Shown in pieces: positions 31,298 through 39,731 of a stretch of 44,143 nucleotides of DNA. Source of the stretch: DAHVFK01 sp035310985 (GTDB taxonomy: Bacteria > Pseudomonadota > Gammaproteobacteria > Burkholderiales > SG8-39); contig DATGDH010000055.1 of the NCBI GenBank assembly GCA_035310985.1, positions 1 through 44,143 on the forward strand. Reading direction: 5' to 3'. Both the position numbers and the translations under genes were made by a program. The notes under the pieces are model-generated. The model saw only the letters and a list, made by a program, of their open reading frames with translations, ran no database searches and was not told the DNA's origin. Every line of letters begins with the position of its first letter. Positions within the stretch are counted from its first letter, which is position 1.

Positions 31298-32125
31298 ATG
31301 ACCACCCAACTTCTGATCTACGAGACCGCGGTTCCGGTATCGAGCGGGCGCCACGGCGATAGTTCGGTGGAGGTCGGTGCCAACTATTCCTTCGCCCGCA
31401 ACGTGAACTCCGTGCCCCTGATGGCAGTCGAGTTCCCGACTGCGGCTGCGGAGTACGCCATCGTGTTCGCCGGCGCGAAGGACGCGCTGATGCCGGCGGT
31501 GATCCTCGGCGTGCGCGGCAACGAGAACCTGTACCTGTCGGAAGAGGGCTCGTGGCTCGGCAAGTACATTCCGGCCTTCGTGCGCCGCTATCCGTTCGTG
31601 TTCTCGACGGCGGACGACGGCAAGACCTTCATGCTGTGCGTCGACGAAGCGTTTCCCGGATTCAACCGCGAAGGGCGCGGACAGCGGCTTTTCGGCGAGG
31701 ACAAGAAGCCCACGCCATACGTCGACAACGTGCTCAAGTTCCTGCAGGAGTACCAGGCCCAGTTCCACCGGACCCGCGCGTTCTGCCGCAAGGTCAGGGA
31801 ACTCGACCTGCTCGAGCCAATGCAGGCGCAGATCTCCACCGGCAGCGGCGAGCGCCTGTCGTTGACCGGCTTCTGGGCAGTCAACCGAGCGAAGCTCAAG
31901 GGGCTTGGCGGGGAGAAGCTCGCGGATCTGGCGAAGACCGACGAGCTGGAGCTCCTTTACCTGCACCTGCAATCGATGCGCAACTTCAATGCCCTGAAGG
32001 ACAGGTTGGCTCCGGTCAAGGGTGGCGGGACCGAGCAGGCGGCGCCCGCCGCGGGCGGCGCGGAGAGCGCTTCGAAGGCAAAGGCACCCGCGGGCAAGGC
32101 GGCCAAGCGCGCCGCGGCGGACTGA
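31298..32125 (+). CDS. SapC-family protein
   Basis: A 275-residue protein matching the SapC family, first named from an S-layer-associated gene in Campylobacter; its biochemical function is not known. Family features include 'YSFARNVNSVPLMAVEF' near the N-terminus, 'YAIVFAG', 'GKYIPAFVRRYPFVF' and 'MLCVDEAFPGFN' in the middle, and 'FWAVNRAKLKGL' near residue 190. The C-terminal 30 residues are Ala/Lys-rich and probably disordered. There is no signal peptide or membrane segment, so it is probably cytoplasmic. The ATG is preceded by GAGGAG with an 11-nt spacer. It sits 42 nt after the giant adhesin gene and 55 nt before the GAF-HlyD gene, so a link to export or surface display of the giant protein is likely but inferred. 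Confidence 0.88.
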   Translation: MTTQLLIYETAVPVSSGRHGDSSVEVGANYSFARNVNSVPLMAVEFPTAAAEYAIVFAGAKDALMPAVILGVRGNENLYLSEEGSWLGKYIPAFVRRYPFVFSTADDGKTFMLCVDEAFPGFNREGRGQRLFGEDKKPTPYVDNVLKFLQEYQAQFHRTRAFCRKVRELDLLEPMQAQISTGSGERLSLTGFWAVNRAKLKGLGGEKLADLAKTDELELLYLHLQSMRNFNALKDRLAPVKGGGTEQAAPAAGGAESASKAKAPAGKAAKRAAAD

Positions 32126-32137
32126 CCTGCGCTGCTG

Positions 32138-32155
32138 AGCTGCGCGCGCGCAGCT
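32138..32155 (+). repeat. 18-nt perfect palindrome in the sapC-GAF/HlyD gap
   Basis: AGCTGCGCGCGCGCAGCT is its own reverse complement and lies in the 55-nt gap between two genes. In RNA it could form a GC-only hairpin with a small loop. No U-tract follows, so it is not a classical terminator. It may be a pause or processing site, or chance in GC-rich DNA. Confidence 0.5.
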
Positions 32156-32180
32156 AGCACGAGCGGTCGAGGCAGAACCG

Positions 32181-34049
32181 ATGGCAGGCACTGCGCCGAT
32201 CTATTCGCTGGCGACCGACGACCACGTCCGCGCGGAGGCGGCGGCGTGGGCGCGCTTCTCGAACGCGCGTGATACGTCCGAGTTCTGCAACAGCTGGCTC
32301 GCCGTCCTGTGCAGCCAGATCGAGCGCGTCGGCGGCGCGCTGCTGGTGCTCGGCCCCGACCCGGCCGGGGCGTTCACCGCTGCGGCCGTGTGGCCGGATC
32401 CGCAGCGCGACATGCAGTACTTGAGCTTGGCCGCGCAATCCGCCCTTAGGGAACGGCGCGGCATCGTAGTGGCGCAGGACGGCACGCCCGTTCCGGCGCG
32501 TGATCAGCCCGTATTCATAGGCTACCCGATCGAGGTTTCGGGCACGCTGCACGGCGCGGTGGTGCTCGACTTGGCCGCGGGTCCCGAGCAGGGCCTGCAG
32601 CGCGCGCTGAGGATGCTCCATTGGGCGAGCGCCTGGCTCGTCGACCATTTCCGCCAAAGACAGCTGCGAACCTACGAGGTGCGCCTGGAGCGAACCGGTA
32701 CGGCCGCCGACCTGATCGCGACTGCGGTGCAGGACCGGCGCTTCACCCCTTCGGCGCTCGCGGTGGCCAACGAGCTCGCCGCGCGCATGAATTGCGATCG
32801 CGTGAGCGTCGGCTTGGAGCGGGACGGCAGCATCGAGGTGAAGGCGATCTCGCACACCGCGAGCTTCGACCCCAAGACCAACCTGGTGCGCCTGATCTGC
32901 GAGGCGATGGACGAGGTGCTCGACCTCGACACGGCGGTTGTCTATCCGCCGCGCGCGGACGACGAGATCGGCGCGATCGCTCACGCCGAGCTGGCGCGCG
33001 AGCTCAAGGACGCCGCGATCCTGTCCGTTCCCCTGATGCAGGACGGGCACGCCTGCGGCGTGATGACGCTGGAGCGCAGCCAGGGCGAGCCGTTCGACGC
33101 CGAGGCGGTCGAGCTGTGCAGGACCGCCGGCATGCTGCTCGGCCCGATTCTCGTCCTGAAGGAAGAGAACGAGCGCGGCGAGTGGCGGCGGCTGCGCGAG
33201 GCGCTGGGCGCGGGCGCGCGCGCGCTGTTCGGTCCGCGCCACCCGGGCGTGAAGCTGGTCGCGCTCGTCGCGGCAGTGATCGTGGTATTCCTGAGCCTGG
33301 CTAGCGGCGAGTACCGCGTCGGCGCCAAGACAGTGATCGAGGGCGCGGTGCAGCGCGCGCTGGTCGCGCCCTTCGACGGCTACATCGCGCAGAGCGCGGT
33401 GCGCGCAGGCGACAACGTGAAGAAAGGCCAGGTGCTGGCGGCGCTCGACCAGAAGGATCTCAAGCTCGAGCGCACGCGCCTTGCCTCCGAGCGCGAGCAG
33501 CTGCTGCGCAAGCACCGCCAGGCGCTCGCCGCCCAGGACCGCGCAGCGATGGCGGTGATCGCAGCGCAGGTGAGCCAGACCGAGGCGCAGCTCGCGCTGA
33601 TCGAGGACCGGCTCGCGCGCGCCACCCTCGTCGCGCCGTTCGATGGCGTGGTGGTATCGGGTGACCTGAGCCAGCTGCTCGGCACGCCGGTCGAGCAGGG
33701 CAAGGTGCTGTTCCAGGTCGCCCCGCTCGACGCCTACCGCGTGATCCTCGAGGTCGACGAGCGCGACATCGCTTCGGTGCGTGTCGGCCAGCCGGGGGAG
33801 CTCGCGCTCTCCGGCATGCCCGCGCACCCGATGCACTTAATCGTGAAGCAGCTCACGCCCGTGTCGACCGCACAGGACGGCCGCAACTATTTCCGCGTCG
33901 AGGCGAAGCTCGACGATCCTTCCGCGCACCTGCGCCCGGGCATGGAAGGAGTTGGCAAGATCGAGACTGGCAGGCGCAGGCTGATCTGGATCTGGACCCA
34001 TAGCCTGGTCGACTGGGCGCGGCTCCAGGTGTGGAAGTGGCTTCCCTGA
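32181..34049 (+). CDS. GAF-GAF-transmembrane-HlyD adaptor protein
   Basis: A 622-residue inner-membrane protein with an unusual layout. Residues about 28-132 and 173-325 look like two GAF-type sensor domains; the second has 'MNCDRVSVGLERDG' and 'SVPLMQDGHACGVMTLER'. A single membrane helix ('LVALVAAVIVVFLSLAS', about 358-375) follows. The rest is a HlyD/membrane-fusion adaptor: a lipoyl-like half ('APFDGYIAQSAVRAGDNVKKGQVL'-type, about 394), a coiled-coil hairpin (about 427-483), and the second half with 'VAPFDGVVVSGDLSQ' and beta-barrel sequence to about 600. The C-terminus is Trp-rich ('WIWTHSLVDW'). The sensors would lie in the cytoplasm and the adaptor in the periplasm. A ribosome binding site GAGG at 32169-32172 supports the start. 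It probably helps build an export channel gated by a small molecule, which is an inference. Confidence 0.8.
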   Translation: MAGTAPIYSLATDDHVRAEAAAWARFSNARDTSEFCNSWLAVLCSQIERVGGALLVLGPDPAGAFTAAAVWPDPQRDMQYLSLAAQSALRERRGIVVAQDGTPVPARDQPVFIGYPIEVSGTLHGAVVLDLAAGPEQGLQRALRMLHWASAWLVDHFRQRQLRTYEVRLERTGTAADLIATAVQDRRFTPSALAVANELAARMNCDRVSVGLERDGSIEVKAISHTASFDPKTNLVRLICEAMDEVLDLDTAVVYPPRADDEIGAIAHAELARELKDAAILSVPLMQDGHACGVMTLERSQGEPFDAEAVELCRTAGMLLGPILVLKEENERGEWRRLREALGAGARALFGPRHPGVKLVALVAAVIVVFLSLASGEYRVGAKTVIEGAVQRALVAPFDGYIAQSAVRAGDNVKKGQVLAALDQKDLKLERTRLASEREQLLRKHRQALAAQDRAAMAVIAAQVSQTEAQLALIEDRLARATLVAPFDGVVVSGDLSQLLGTPVEQGKVLFQVAPLDAYRVILEVDERDIASVRVGQPGELALSGMPAHPMHLIVKQLTPVSTAQDGRNYFRVEAKLDDPSAHLRPGMEGVGKIETGRRRLIWIWTHSLVDWARLQVWKWLP

Positions 34050-34071
34050 AGCCGCGTAGCGCGGACCGGGC

Positions 34072-36219
34072 ATGAGCGCACCGCTGCTTAGCAGCTCCTG
34101 GTACCGCGTCGCGGGCCTGCGGCCCAGGCTGCGCTCGCACGCCCGCCTCTACCGCCACCGCTACCGCGGCGAGCTGTGGTACCTGCTGCAGGATCCCGCT
34201 TCGGGCCGCGTGCACCGCTTCACGCCGGCGGCGCGCCTGATCATCGCGGCGATGGACGGCGAGCGCAGCGTCGCGGACCTCTGGCAGCTCGCCAACAAGC
34301 GCCTGGGCGATGCCTCGCCCACGCAGGACGAGATTATCCATCTGCTCGGCCAGCTGCACGCGGCCGACCTGCTGCAGAGCGACGTCTCGCCGGACACCGC
34401 CGAGCTGTTCTCGCGCGGAGAGCGCGACGTCAAGGCTCGCCGGGCACGTTCTTACGCGAACCCCATGGCCCTGCGAATTCCGCTCTGGGATCCCGAGGCC
34501 TTCCTCGAGCGTTTCCGCCCGGCGATCGGGTTCATCTGGAGCCGCTGGGGCGCGCTCATCTGGCTCGCCGTGGTGCTGCCCGCCCTGCTGCTGGTTCCCC
34601 CGCACTGGGCCGACCTGACCAACGACTTTACCGACCGCGTGCTGGCGGTCAACAACCTGCTGGTGCTCTACCTGCTCTTTCCGCTGATCAAGGCGCTGCA
34701 CGAGCTGGGACACGCCTCGGCCACCAAGGCGGGCGGAGGGGAAGTGCACGACATGGGGATCATCCTGCTCGTGCTGCTGCCCGTACCTTACGTGGAAGCG
34801 TCCGCGGCGACCACGTTCCGCTCGAAGCGTCAGCGCGCGCTGGTCGGGGCCGCGGGTATGGCGGCGGAGCTGTTCCTCGCCGCGCTCGCGTTCTACGTCT
34901 GGCTGCTGATCGAGCCCGGCGTGGTGCGCGCGGTGCTGTTCAACGTGATGCTGATCGCGAGCGTTTCTACGGTACTGTTCAACGGCAACCCGCTGCTGCG
35001 CTACGACGCCTACTACATCCTGGCCGATCTGATCGAGATGCCGAACCTCGCGCTGCGCTCGCTGCGCTACTGGGGCTACCTGATCGAGCGCTACGCGCTC
35101 GGCGTGGAGGACGCCGAGGGGCCGGAGGCCTCGCGCTCGGAACGCGCCTGGTTCGTAGGCTATGGCATCGCCTCTTCGATCTACCGCGTCATCGTCACGG
35201 TGGTCATCGCGCTGTTCATCGCCAGCCGCTTCTTCGTGGTCGGGGTGCTGCTTGCCGGCTGGGCGCTGGTCGCCATGGCTGTGCTGCCGGTGTTGCGCGG
35301 CTTGCAGCATCTGACTGCCAGCCCGCGCCTGCGCAGGCACCGGCGCCGCGCCCTCGGTGTGACGCTCGGCTCCGCGGGCGCTCTGTTGGTGTTCGCGGTG
35401 GCGGTGCCGCTTCCATACCACTCGCAGGCCGAGGGCGTGATCTGGTTGTCCGAGGACGCGATGCTGCGCGCCGGCACGAACGGGTTCTTCGGCAGTTTTC
35501 TCGCGCGCCCGGGCACGCGCGTGTCGCGTGGCGACCCGCTGGTGCGCTGCGACGATCCCGCGCTCGAGGCCCAGCTGCGCCTGAGCGAGGCGAAGGTCGA
35601 TCAGCTGAAGGCCGAATACGCGACCGAATTCGTCTCCGACCGTGCCCGGGCGGAGATCGTACGGGAAAGGCTGGAAAGCGAGCGCGCGTCGCTAGCGCTG
35701 GCCCAGGAGCGAGCCGCCGAGCTGACGGTACGCGCGCGCACCGACGGCGTATTCGTCGCGCCGGAAGCCTCCGACATGCCGGGACGCTTCTACCGCAAGG
35801 GTGAGCTGCTCGGCTACGTAATCGGCGCCTCGCAGCCGCTCGCGCGCGTGGTCGTGCCGCAAGACGCGATCGACCAGGTGCGCCTGGCGACCGACCGCGT
35901 CCGCGTGCGGCTCGCCGACCATCCCGGACTGGTCGCGCGCGGCACGATCGTGCGCCAGGTCCCCGCTGGTGAGGCCTATCTGCCGAGCCGCGCGCTCGCC
36001 ACCGAAGGCGGCGGAGAGATCCCGACCGATCCGCGCGACACCAACGGCCCCAAGGCGCTCGAGCGCATGTTCCAGTTCGACGTGGCGCTCGCGGGCCTGC
36101 CGCAGGGCGAGCCGTTCGGCGAGCGCGTGTACGTCCGCTTCGACCACAAGATGGAGCCGCTCGCCGCCCGCTGGTATCGCAGCATCCGGCTGCTCTTCCT
36201 GTCGCGCTTCAATGTCTAG
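34072..36219 (+). CDS. PqqD-like / M50 site-2 protease / HlyD fusion membrane protein
   Basis: A 715-residue polytopic protein of the 'peptide zinc metalloprotease' type. Residues about 25-110 resemble PqqD, a small domain that binds leader peptides ('FTPAARLIIAAMDGERSV'). The membrane part (about 153-449) has several helices and an intact M50 zinc motif, His210-Glu211-Leu-Gly-His214. A second conserved site has Asn306-Pro307 followed by Asp312 in 'RYDAYYIL', the usual third metal ligand. Residues about 455-715 form a HlyD-like periplasmic region with a coiled coil at about 500-550 and the barrel half ending 'RSIRLLFLSRFNV'. The gap after the GAF-HlyD gene is 22 nt, and the end overlaps the next gene by 8 nt. 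It may recognise and cleave or translocate an exported substrate; the giant LEPR-XLL protein is the obvious candidate, but this is inferred. Confidence 0.82.
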   Translation: MSAPLLSSSWYRVAGLRPRLRSHARLYRHRYRGELWYLLQDPASGRVHRFTPAARLIIAAMDGERSVADLWQLANKRLGDASPTQDEIIHLLGQLHAADLLQSDVSPDTAELFSRGERDVKARRARSYANPMALRIPLWDPEAFLERFRPAIGFIWSRWGALIWLAVVLPALLLVPPHWADLTNDFTDRVLAVNNLLVLYLLFPLIKALHELGHASATKAGGGEVHDMGIILLVLLPVPYVEASAATTFRSKRQRALVGAAGMAAELFLAALAFYVWLLIEPGVVRAVLFNVMLIASVSTVLFNGNPLLRYDAYYILADLIEMPNLALRSLRYWGYLIERYALGVEDAEGPEASRSERAWFVGYGIASSIYRVIVTVVIALFIASRFFVVGVLLAGWALVAMAVLPVLRGLQHLTASPRLRRHRRRALGVTLGSAGALLVFAVAVPLPYHSQAEGVIWLSEDAMLRAGTNGFFGSFLARPGTRVSRGDPLVRCDDPALEAQLRLSEAKVDQLKAEYATEFVSDRARAEIVRERLESERASLALAQERAAELTVRARTDGVFVAPEASDMPGRFYRKGELLGYVIGASQPLARVVVPQDAIDQVRLATDRVRVRLADHPGLVARGTIVRQVPAGEAYLPSRALATEGGGEIPTDPRDTNGPKALERMFQFDVALAGLPQGEPFGERVYVRFDHKMEPLAARWYRSIRLLFLSRFNV

Positions 36220-38227
36220 GGCAAGCATACTCGCCGACGCGCTCGAATTGGCCCCGGCGCGCCCCTATGCGGAGCGCTCCGAGGCCGAGCGCGGCTGGCA
36301 CGACCGGATCGCCGAGTTCCTGCTGGCCGGAGCCTACCGTCCGCTGCGCAACCGGTTGCGCGACCCCGAGCACGCGCTGCGGCGCATCGTAGAGCTCGCC
36401 GCGCGCCACGAGCAGGCGCTGCGCAGTGCGGCGGATGATGCTCTGCTTAGCCGCGCCCGCGGCATGCGCGCCAGGCTGCGGCGCCGGGGATTTGCGCCCG
36501 AGCTGGTGGGCGAATGCTTCGCGCTGGTGCGCGAGGCTTCCACGCGCACGATCGGCAAGCGCCACTTCGAGCCGCAACTCATGGGGGGCTGGGCACTGCT
36601 GCAGGGCAAGCTGGCCGAGCTGGAAACCGGGGAGGGCAAGACGCTGACCGCGACGCTCCCGGCCTGCGCGGTGGCGCTCGCCGGATATCCGGTGCACGTG
36701 ATCACGGTGAACGACTACCTCGCGCAGCGCGACGCCGAGGAGATGGGGCCGCTCTACCGTTTCCTCGGCCTCAGCGTCGGGGTGGTCGTGCAGGGTATGG
36801 GGCGCGCGGAACGGCGCGACGCCTACGCACGCGCGGTGACCTACTGCACCAACAAGGAGCTCGCGTTCGACTACTTGCGCGACCGCGTCGCGCTCGCGCG
36901 CCGCAGCAGCCGGCTGCACCTCGCGCTCGACAGGTTGCGCGGCGGCCCGGCGCGCGAGGAGGAGCTGGTGCTGAGGGGGCTGTACTTCGGCCTGGTCGAT
37001 GAGGCCGACAGCGTGTTCATCGACGAGGCGCGCACGCCGCTGATCCTGTCCTCGACCAGCAGCGACGCCGACGAGCAGGAGCAATGCGAGCGCGCGCTCG
37101 AGATCGCCGAGCGGCTGGCCGCCGGCCAGGACTACACCGTGGACGCCGCCGAGCGCAGCGTCACGCTTACGGCCGCGGGCAAGTCGAGCGTGACCCGCTA
37201 CGGCGCGGCGCTGGAGGGACTTTGGGCGTCGTCGCGCGCGCGCAACGAGCTCGTCACCCAGGCGCTCAGCGCGCTGATCCTCTTTCGCCGCGACCAGCAC
37301 TACGTGGTCGCGGACGGCAAGGTGCAGATCGTCGACGAATCGACCGGCAGGGTGATGCCGGACCGCGCCTGGGAGCGCGGCCTGCACCAGCTGATCGAGG
37401 CGAAGGAAGGCTGTTCGATCACGGGGCGCCGCGAGACGCTCGCGCGCCTGACCTACCAGCGCTTGTTCCGGCGCTACGTCCGGCTGGCGGGCATGACCGG
37501 CACCGCACGCGAAGTCGCGCGCGAGATCGGAATCGTCTACGGGCTCGACGTGGTCAGGATCCCCCTGCACCGGCCGTCGCGGCGCGCCTATCATGGCGTG
37601 CGCGTCTGCGACACGCACGAGCAAAAGTGGAATGTCGTGGCCGAAAGCGTCGAGCTCATCGCACGCGGGCTAGGGCGCCCGGTGCTGATCGGCACGCGCT
37701 CGGTGAACGCCTCGGAGGAGCTGAGCGCCGTCCTGACGCGGCGCGGCATCGAGCACGCCCTGCTAAACGCGAAGCAGGACAAGGCTGAGGCGGACGTGAT
37801 CGCCGTGGCTGGCGAGGCCGGGCGCGTGACGGTCGCGACCAACATGGCGGGGCGCGGCACCGACATCCGCCTGGGCTCCGGCGTCGCCGAGGCGGGCGGG
37901 CTGCACGTGATCCTCACCGAGTACCACGAGTCGCGCCGCATCGACCGGCAGCTGTTCGGCCGCTGCGGCCGGCAGGGCGATCCGGGAAGCTGCGAGGCTA
38001 TCGTGTCGCTCGAGGACGAAACCTTCACCGTCTATGCGCCGGGGGCCACACGGCTGGTGCGGCGGCTGCGCGAGCGCAGGGGCGCACTCCCCGCCGCGGT
38101 CTACGCTGCGCTGCGCGCGCTGGCGCAGTTCTCCGCCGAGCGGCGCAACCTGTTCGTACGCGTGCAGAATCTGAAGCAGGACCGGCGGCTGGACCAAATA
38201 CTCGCGTTTTCGGGAAGAGGAGAGTGA
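36212..38227 (+). CDS. Short SecA-like preprotein translocase ATPase
   Basis: A 671-residue SecA homologue; classical SecA is about 900 residues. The motor is complete: Walker A 'TGEGKT' (140-144), 'VNDYLAQRDAE', the DEAD box Asp263-Asp266 in 'VDEADSVFIDEARTP', a preprotein cross-linking region ('DGKVQIVDESTGRVMP'), 'TNMAGRGTDI', and the arginine-finger motif 'GRCGRQGD' (583-590). After NBD2 it stops within about 80 residues, so most of the helical scaffold, the helical wing and the C-terminal zinc linker are missing. An insert of about 15 residues precedes the DEAD box. I chose the ATG at 36212, which overlaps the stop of the M50 gene (ATGTCTAG), because upstream in-frame codons lie inside that gene. 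It ends by GTGA overlap with the adaptor gene. It probably powers export of a specific substrate and is unlikely to be the housekeeping SecA. Confidence 0.88.
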   Translation: MSRASILADALELAPARPYAERSEAERGWHDRIAEFLLAGAYRPLRNRLRDPEHALRRIVELAARHEQALRSAADDALLSRARGMRARLRRRGFAPELVGECFALVREASTRTIGKRHFEPQLMGGWALLQGKLAELETGEGKTLTATLPACAVALAGYPVHVITVNDYLAQRDAEEMGPLYRFLGLSVGVVVQGMGRAERRDAYARAVTYCTNKELAFDYLRDRVALARRSSRLHLALDRLRGGPAREEELVLRGLYFGLVDEADSVFIDEARTPLILSSTSSDADEQEQCERALEIAERLAAGQDYTVDAAERSVTLTAAGKSSVTRYGAALEGLWASSRARNELVTQALSALILFRRDQHYVVADGKVQIVDESTGRVMPDRAWERGLHQLIEAKEGCSITGRRETLARLTYQRLFRRYVRLAGMTGTAREVAREIGIVYGLDVVRIPLHRPSRRAYHGVRVCDTHEQKWNVVAESVELIARGLGRPVLIGTRSVNASEELSAVLTRRGIEHALLNAKQDKAEADVIAVAGEAGRVTVATNMAGRGTDIRLGSGVAEAGGLHVILTEYHESRRIDRQLFGRCGRQGDPGSCEAIVSLEDETFTVYAPGATRLVRRLRERRGALPAAVYAALRALAQFSAERRNLFVRVQNLKQDRRLDQILAFSGRGE

Positions 38228-39096
38228 CCGAGGTGGGAAGCGATCGCAGCTTGGGCATCATCGTAATGCGCGCGGCCGCGTTGGCCTGCCTGGCCGTGCC
38301 GTTCGGCGCGCGCGCGAAGACCTTCGAATGCCTGATCCAGCCGGTGCAGGTGATCGAGCTGCGAAGCCCTACCGAGGGCCTGATCGCGAAGGTGCGGGTA
38401 CAACGCGGCGACCCGGTGAAGGCGGGGGAGGCGCTGGTCGAGCTGGAATCGAGCGCCGAGCGATCGGCGGTCGCGGCCGCCGAGTTCCGCTCCAAGATGA
38501 CCGGCCGCATATCGGCAGCCCAGGAGCGCGTCGAATACGCAACCAAGAAGCTCGACCGTGCGCGCGAGCTGCAGAAGCAGCACTTCGTCGCGGCTCAGGC
38601 ACACGACGACGCATTGGCCGAGAAGCGCGTGGCCGAGTCCGAGCTCGAGGACGCGCGCGAAAACCAGCAGCTCGCCAAGCTCGAGTACCGGCACGCGGTG
38701 GACCTGCTCAACCTGCGCATCCTGCGCAGCCCGTTCGACGGCGTGGTGATGGACCGCATGCTCAATCCCGGCGATCTCGCCCAGTCGGGCACGGACAGCA
38801 AGCCGATCCTCAAGTTGGCGGAGATCGATCCGCTACGGGTCGAGGTGGTGCTGCCGGTCGAGTACTTCGGCAAGCTGCACCTGGGTATGAACGGCGAGGT
38901 GATCCCGGAAGGCCTCGACGGACGCTATCGCGCGACCGTGAAGATCATCGACCGCGTGTTCGACGCGGCGAGCGGGACCTTCGGTGTGCGCCTGGAGCTG
39001 CCAAACCCGCACGGCGCCGTGCCGGGCGGGATCCGCTGCCAGGTGGATTTCCCGCAGCTCAAGGCGGCGGAGCAGAAGCCCGCCGCTACGCGCTAG
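38224..39096 (+). CDS. HlyD/RND-type periplasmic adaptor subunit
   Basis: A 290-residue membrane-fusion protein if started at GTG 38224, which overlaps the SecA-like stop as GTGA and follows GAAGAGG at a short spacing. An ATG at 38266 would give 276 residues beginning with the signal sequence 'MRAAALACLAVPFGARA', so either start yields an exported protein. Features: the first lipoyl half 'LRSPTEGLIAKVRVQRGDPV', a coiled-coil hairpin (about residues 75-155), the second half 'ILRSPFDGVVMDRMLNPGDL', and a beta-barrel ('LPVEYFGKLHLGMNGEV'). It would link inner and outer membrane parts of a transport system. No partner transporter or outer-membrane channel gene is next to it, which fits a non-standard complex with the SecA-like and M50-HlyD proteins. 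Confidence 0.85.
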   Translation: MTEVGSDRSLGIIVMRAAALACLAVPFGARAKTFECLIQPVQVIELRSPTEGLIAKVRVQRGDPVKAGEALVELESSAERSAVAAAEFRSKMTGRISAAQERVEYATKKLDRARELQKQHFVAAQAHDDALAEKRVAESELEDARENQQLAKLEYRHAVDLLNLRILRSPFDGVVMDRMLNPGDLAQSGTDSKPILKLAEIDPLRVEVVLPVEYFGKLHLGMNGEVIPEGLDGRYRATVKIIDRVFDAASGTFGVRLELPNPHGAVPGGIRCQVDFPQLKAAEQKPAATR

Positions 39097-39113
39097 GGGC
39101 GCGGCGGCGCAGG

Positions 39114-39728
39114 ATGAACCACGTCGTCGCCGTCGCGGGACCCCCGGGCGGCGGCAAGACGTCGCTGGTGCAGGGCCTGGTGGCGCGGCTGGGCGACGCG
39201 TGCGCGATCCACATGGATAGCTACGAACGCATGACGCGCGAGCCGATCGGCAGGGTCGAACGCTGGGCGGAGCGCGGCGCGGACTTCGACGAGCTCGAGG
39301 TGCCGCTGCTGGGCGAGCACCTGCGCAGGCTGAAGGGCGGCGAGCCCGTAGTTGAGCCGGCGGGCGGCACGACGATCGCGCCGCGCAAGTACGTCGTGTT
39401 CGAGACCCAGTTCGGGCGCGCGCACGGGGCAACCGGCGCGCTCATCGATCTGCTGATCTGGGTCGACACGCCGCTCGACCTCGCGCTGGCGCGCAGGCTG
39501 AAGGCGCTTTGCGCCGAGGCGCTGCGCGAGGGGCGGGAGGGCGCCGCGCGAGAGCGGCTGGCTTGGATGGACGGCTTCCTGGCCAATTATGTTGCGCTCG
39601 TCCGTCGCCTGCTGCTCATGCAGCGCGCCCGCGTGCGCCCGCAGGCGGACATCGTCGTCGACGGCAGCGGCGAGCTTGAGGACATGGTGCGCCAAGCCTT
39701 TGCCCAGGTTCTGCAGCGCTTTCCCTGA
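39114..39728 (+). CDS. P-loop kinase / NTPase, uridine-kinase-like
   Basis: A 204-residue nucleotide-binding protein. The Walker A motif 'GPPGGGKT' is at residues 9-16, followed by 'IHMDSYERM' with an acidic residue placed as in the uridine/phosphoribulokinase group, 'YVVFETQFGRAH', and a lid-like stretch 'DTPLDLALARRLKALC'. The start follows AGG closely and leaves a 17-nt gap to the adaptor gene. The next gene begins 3 nt after the stop, so it is part of the same operon. The substrate cannot be told from the sequence. It could supply or phosphorylate a small molecule or sugar used by the neighbouring glycosyltransferase-like protein. Confidence 0.75.
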   Translation: MNHVVAVAGPPGGGKTSLVQGLVARLGDACAIHMDSYERMTREPIGRVERWAERGADFDELEVPLLGEHLRRLKGGEPVVEPAGGTTIAPRKYVVFETQFGRAHGATGALIDLLIWVDTPLDLALARRLKALCAEALREGREGAARERLAWMDGFLANYVALVRRLLLMQRARVRPQADIVVDGSGELEDMVRQAFAQVLQRFP

Positions 39729-39731
39729 GCG

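Noticed and set aside
31292..32191. A 299-codon minus-strand frame opposite the SapC gene
   Set aside because: It mirrors the SapC gene, which has a clear family match and ribosome binding site. The antisense product is Arg/Leu-rich with no motif.
35969..36211. Upstream extension of the SecA-like gene
   Set aside because: The extra 81 codons lie within the end of the M50 gene and read as Arg/Ser-rich shadow sequence. The ATG at 36212 starts a sensible sequence and gives the common 8-nt overlap.
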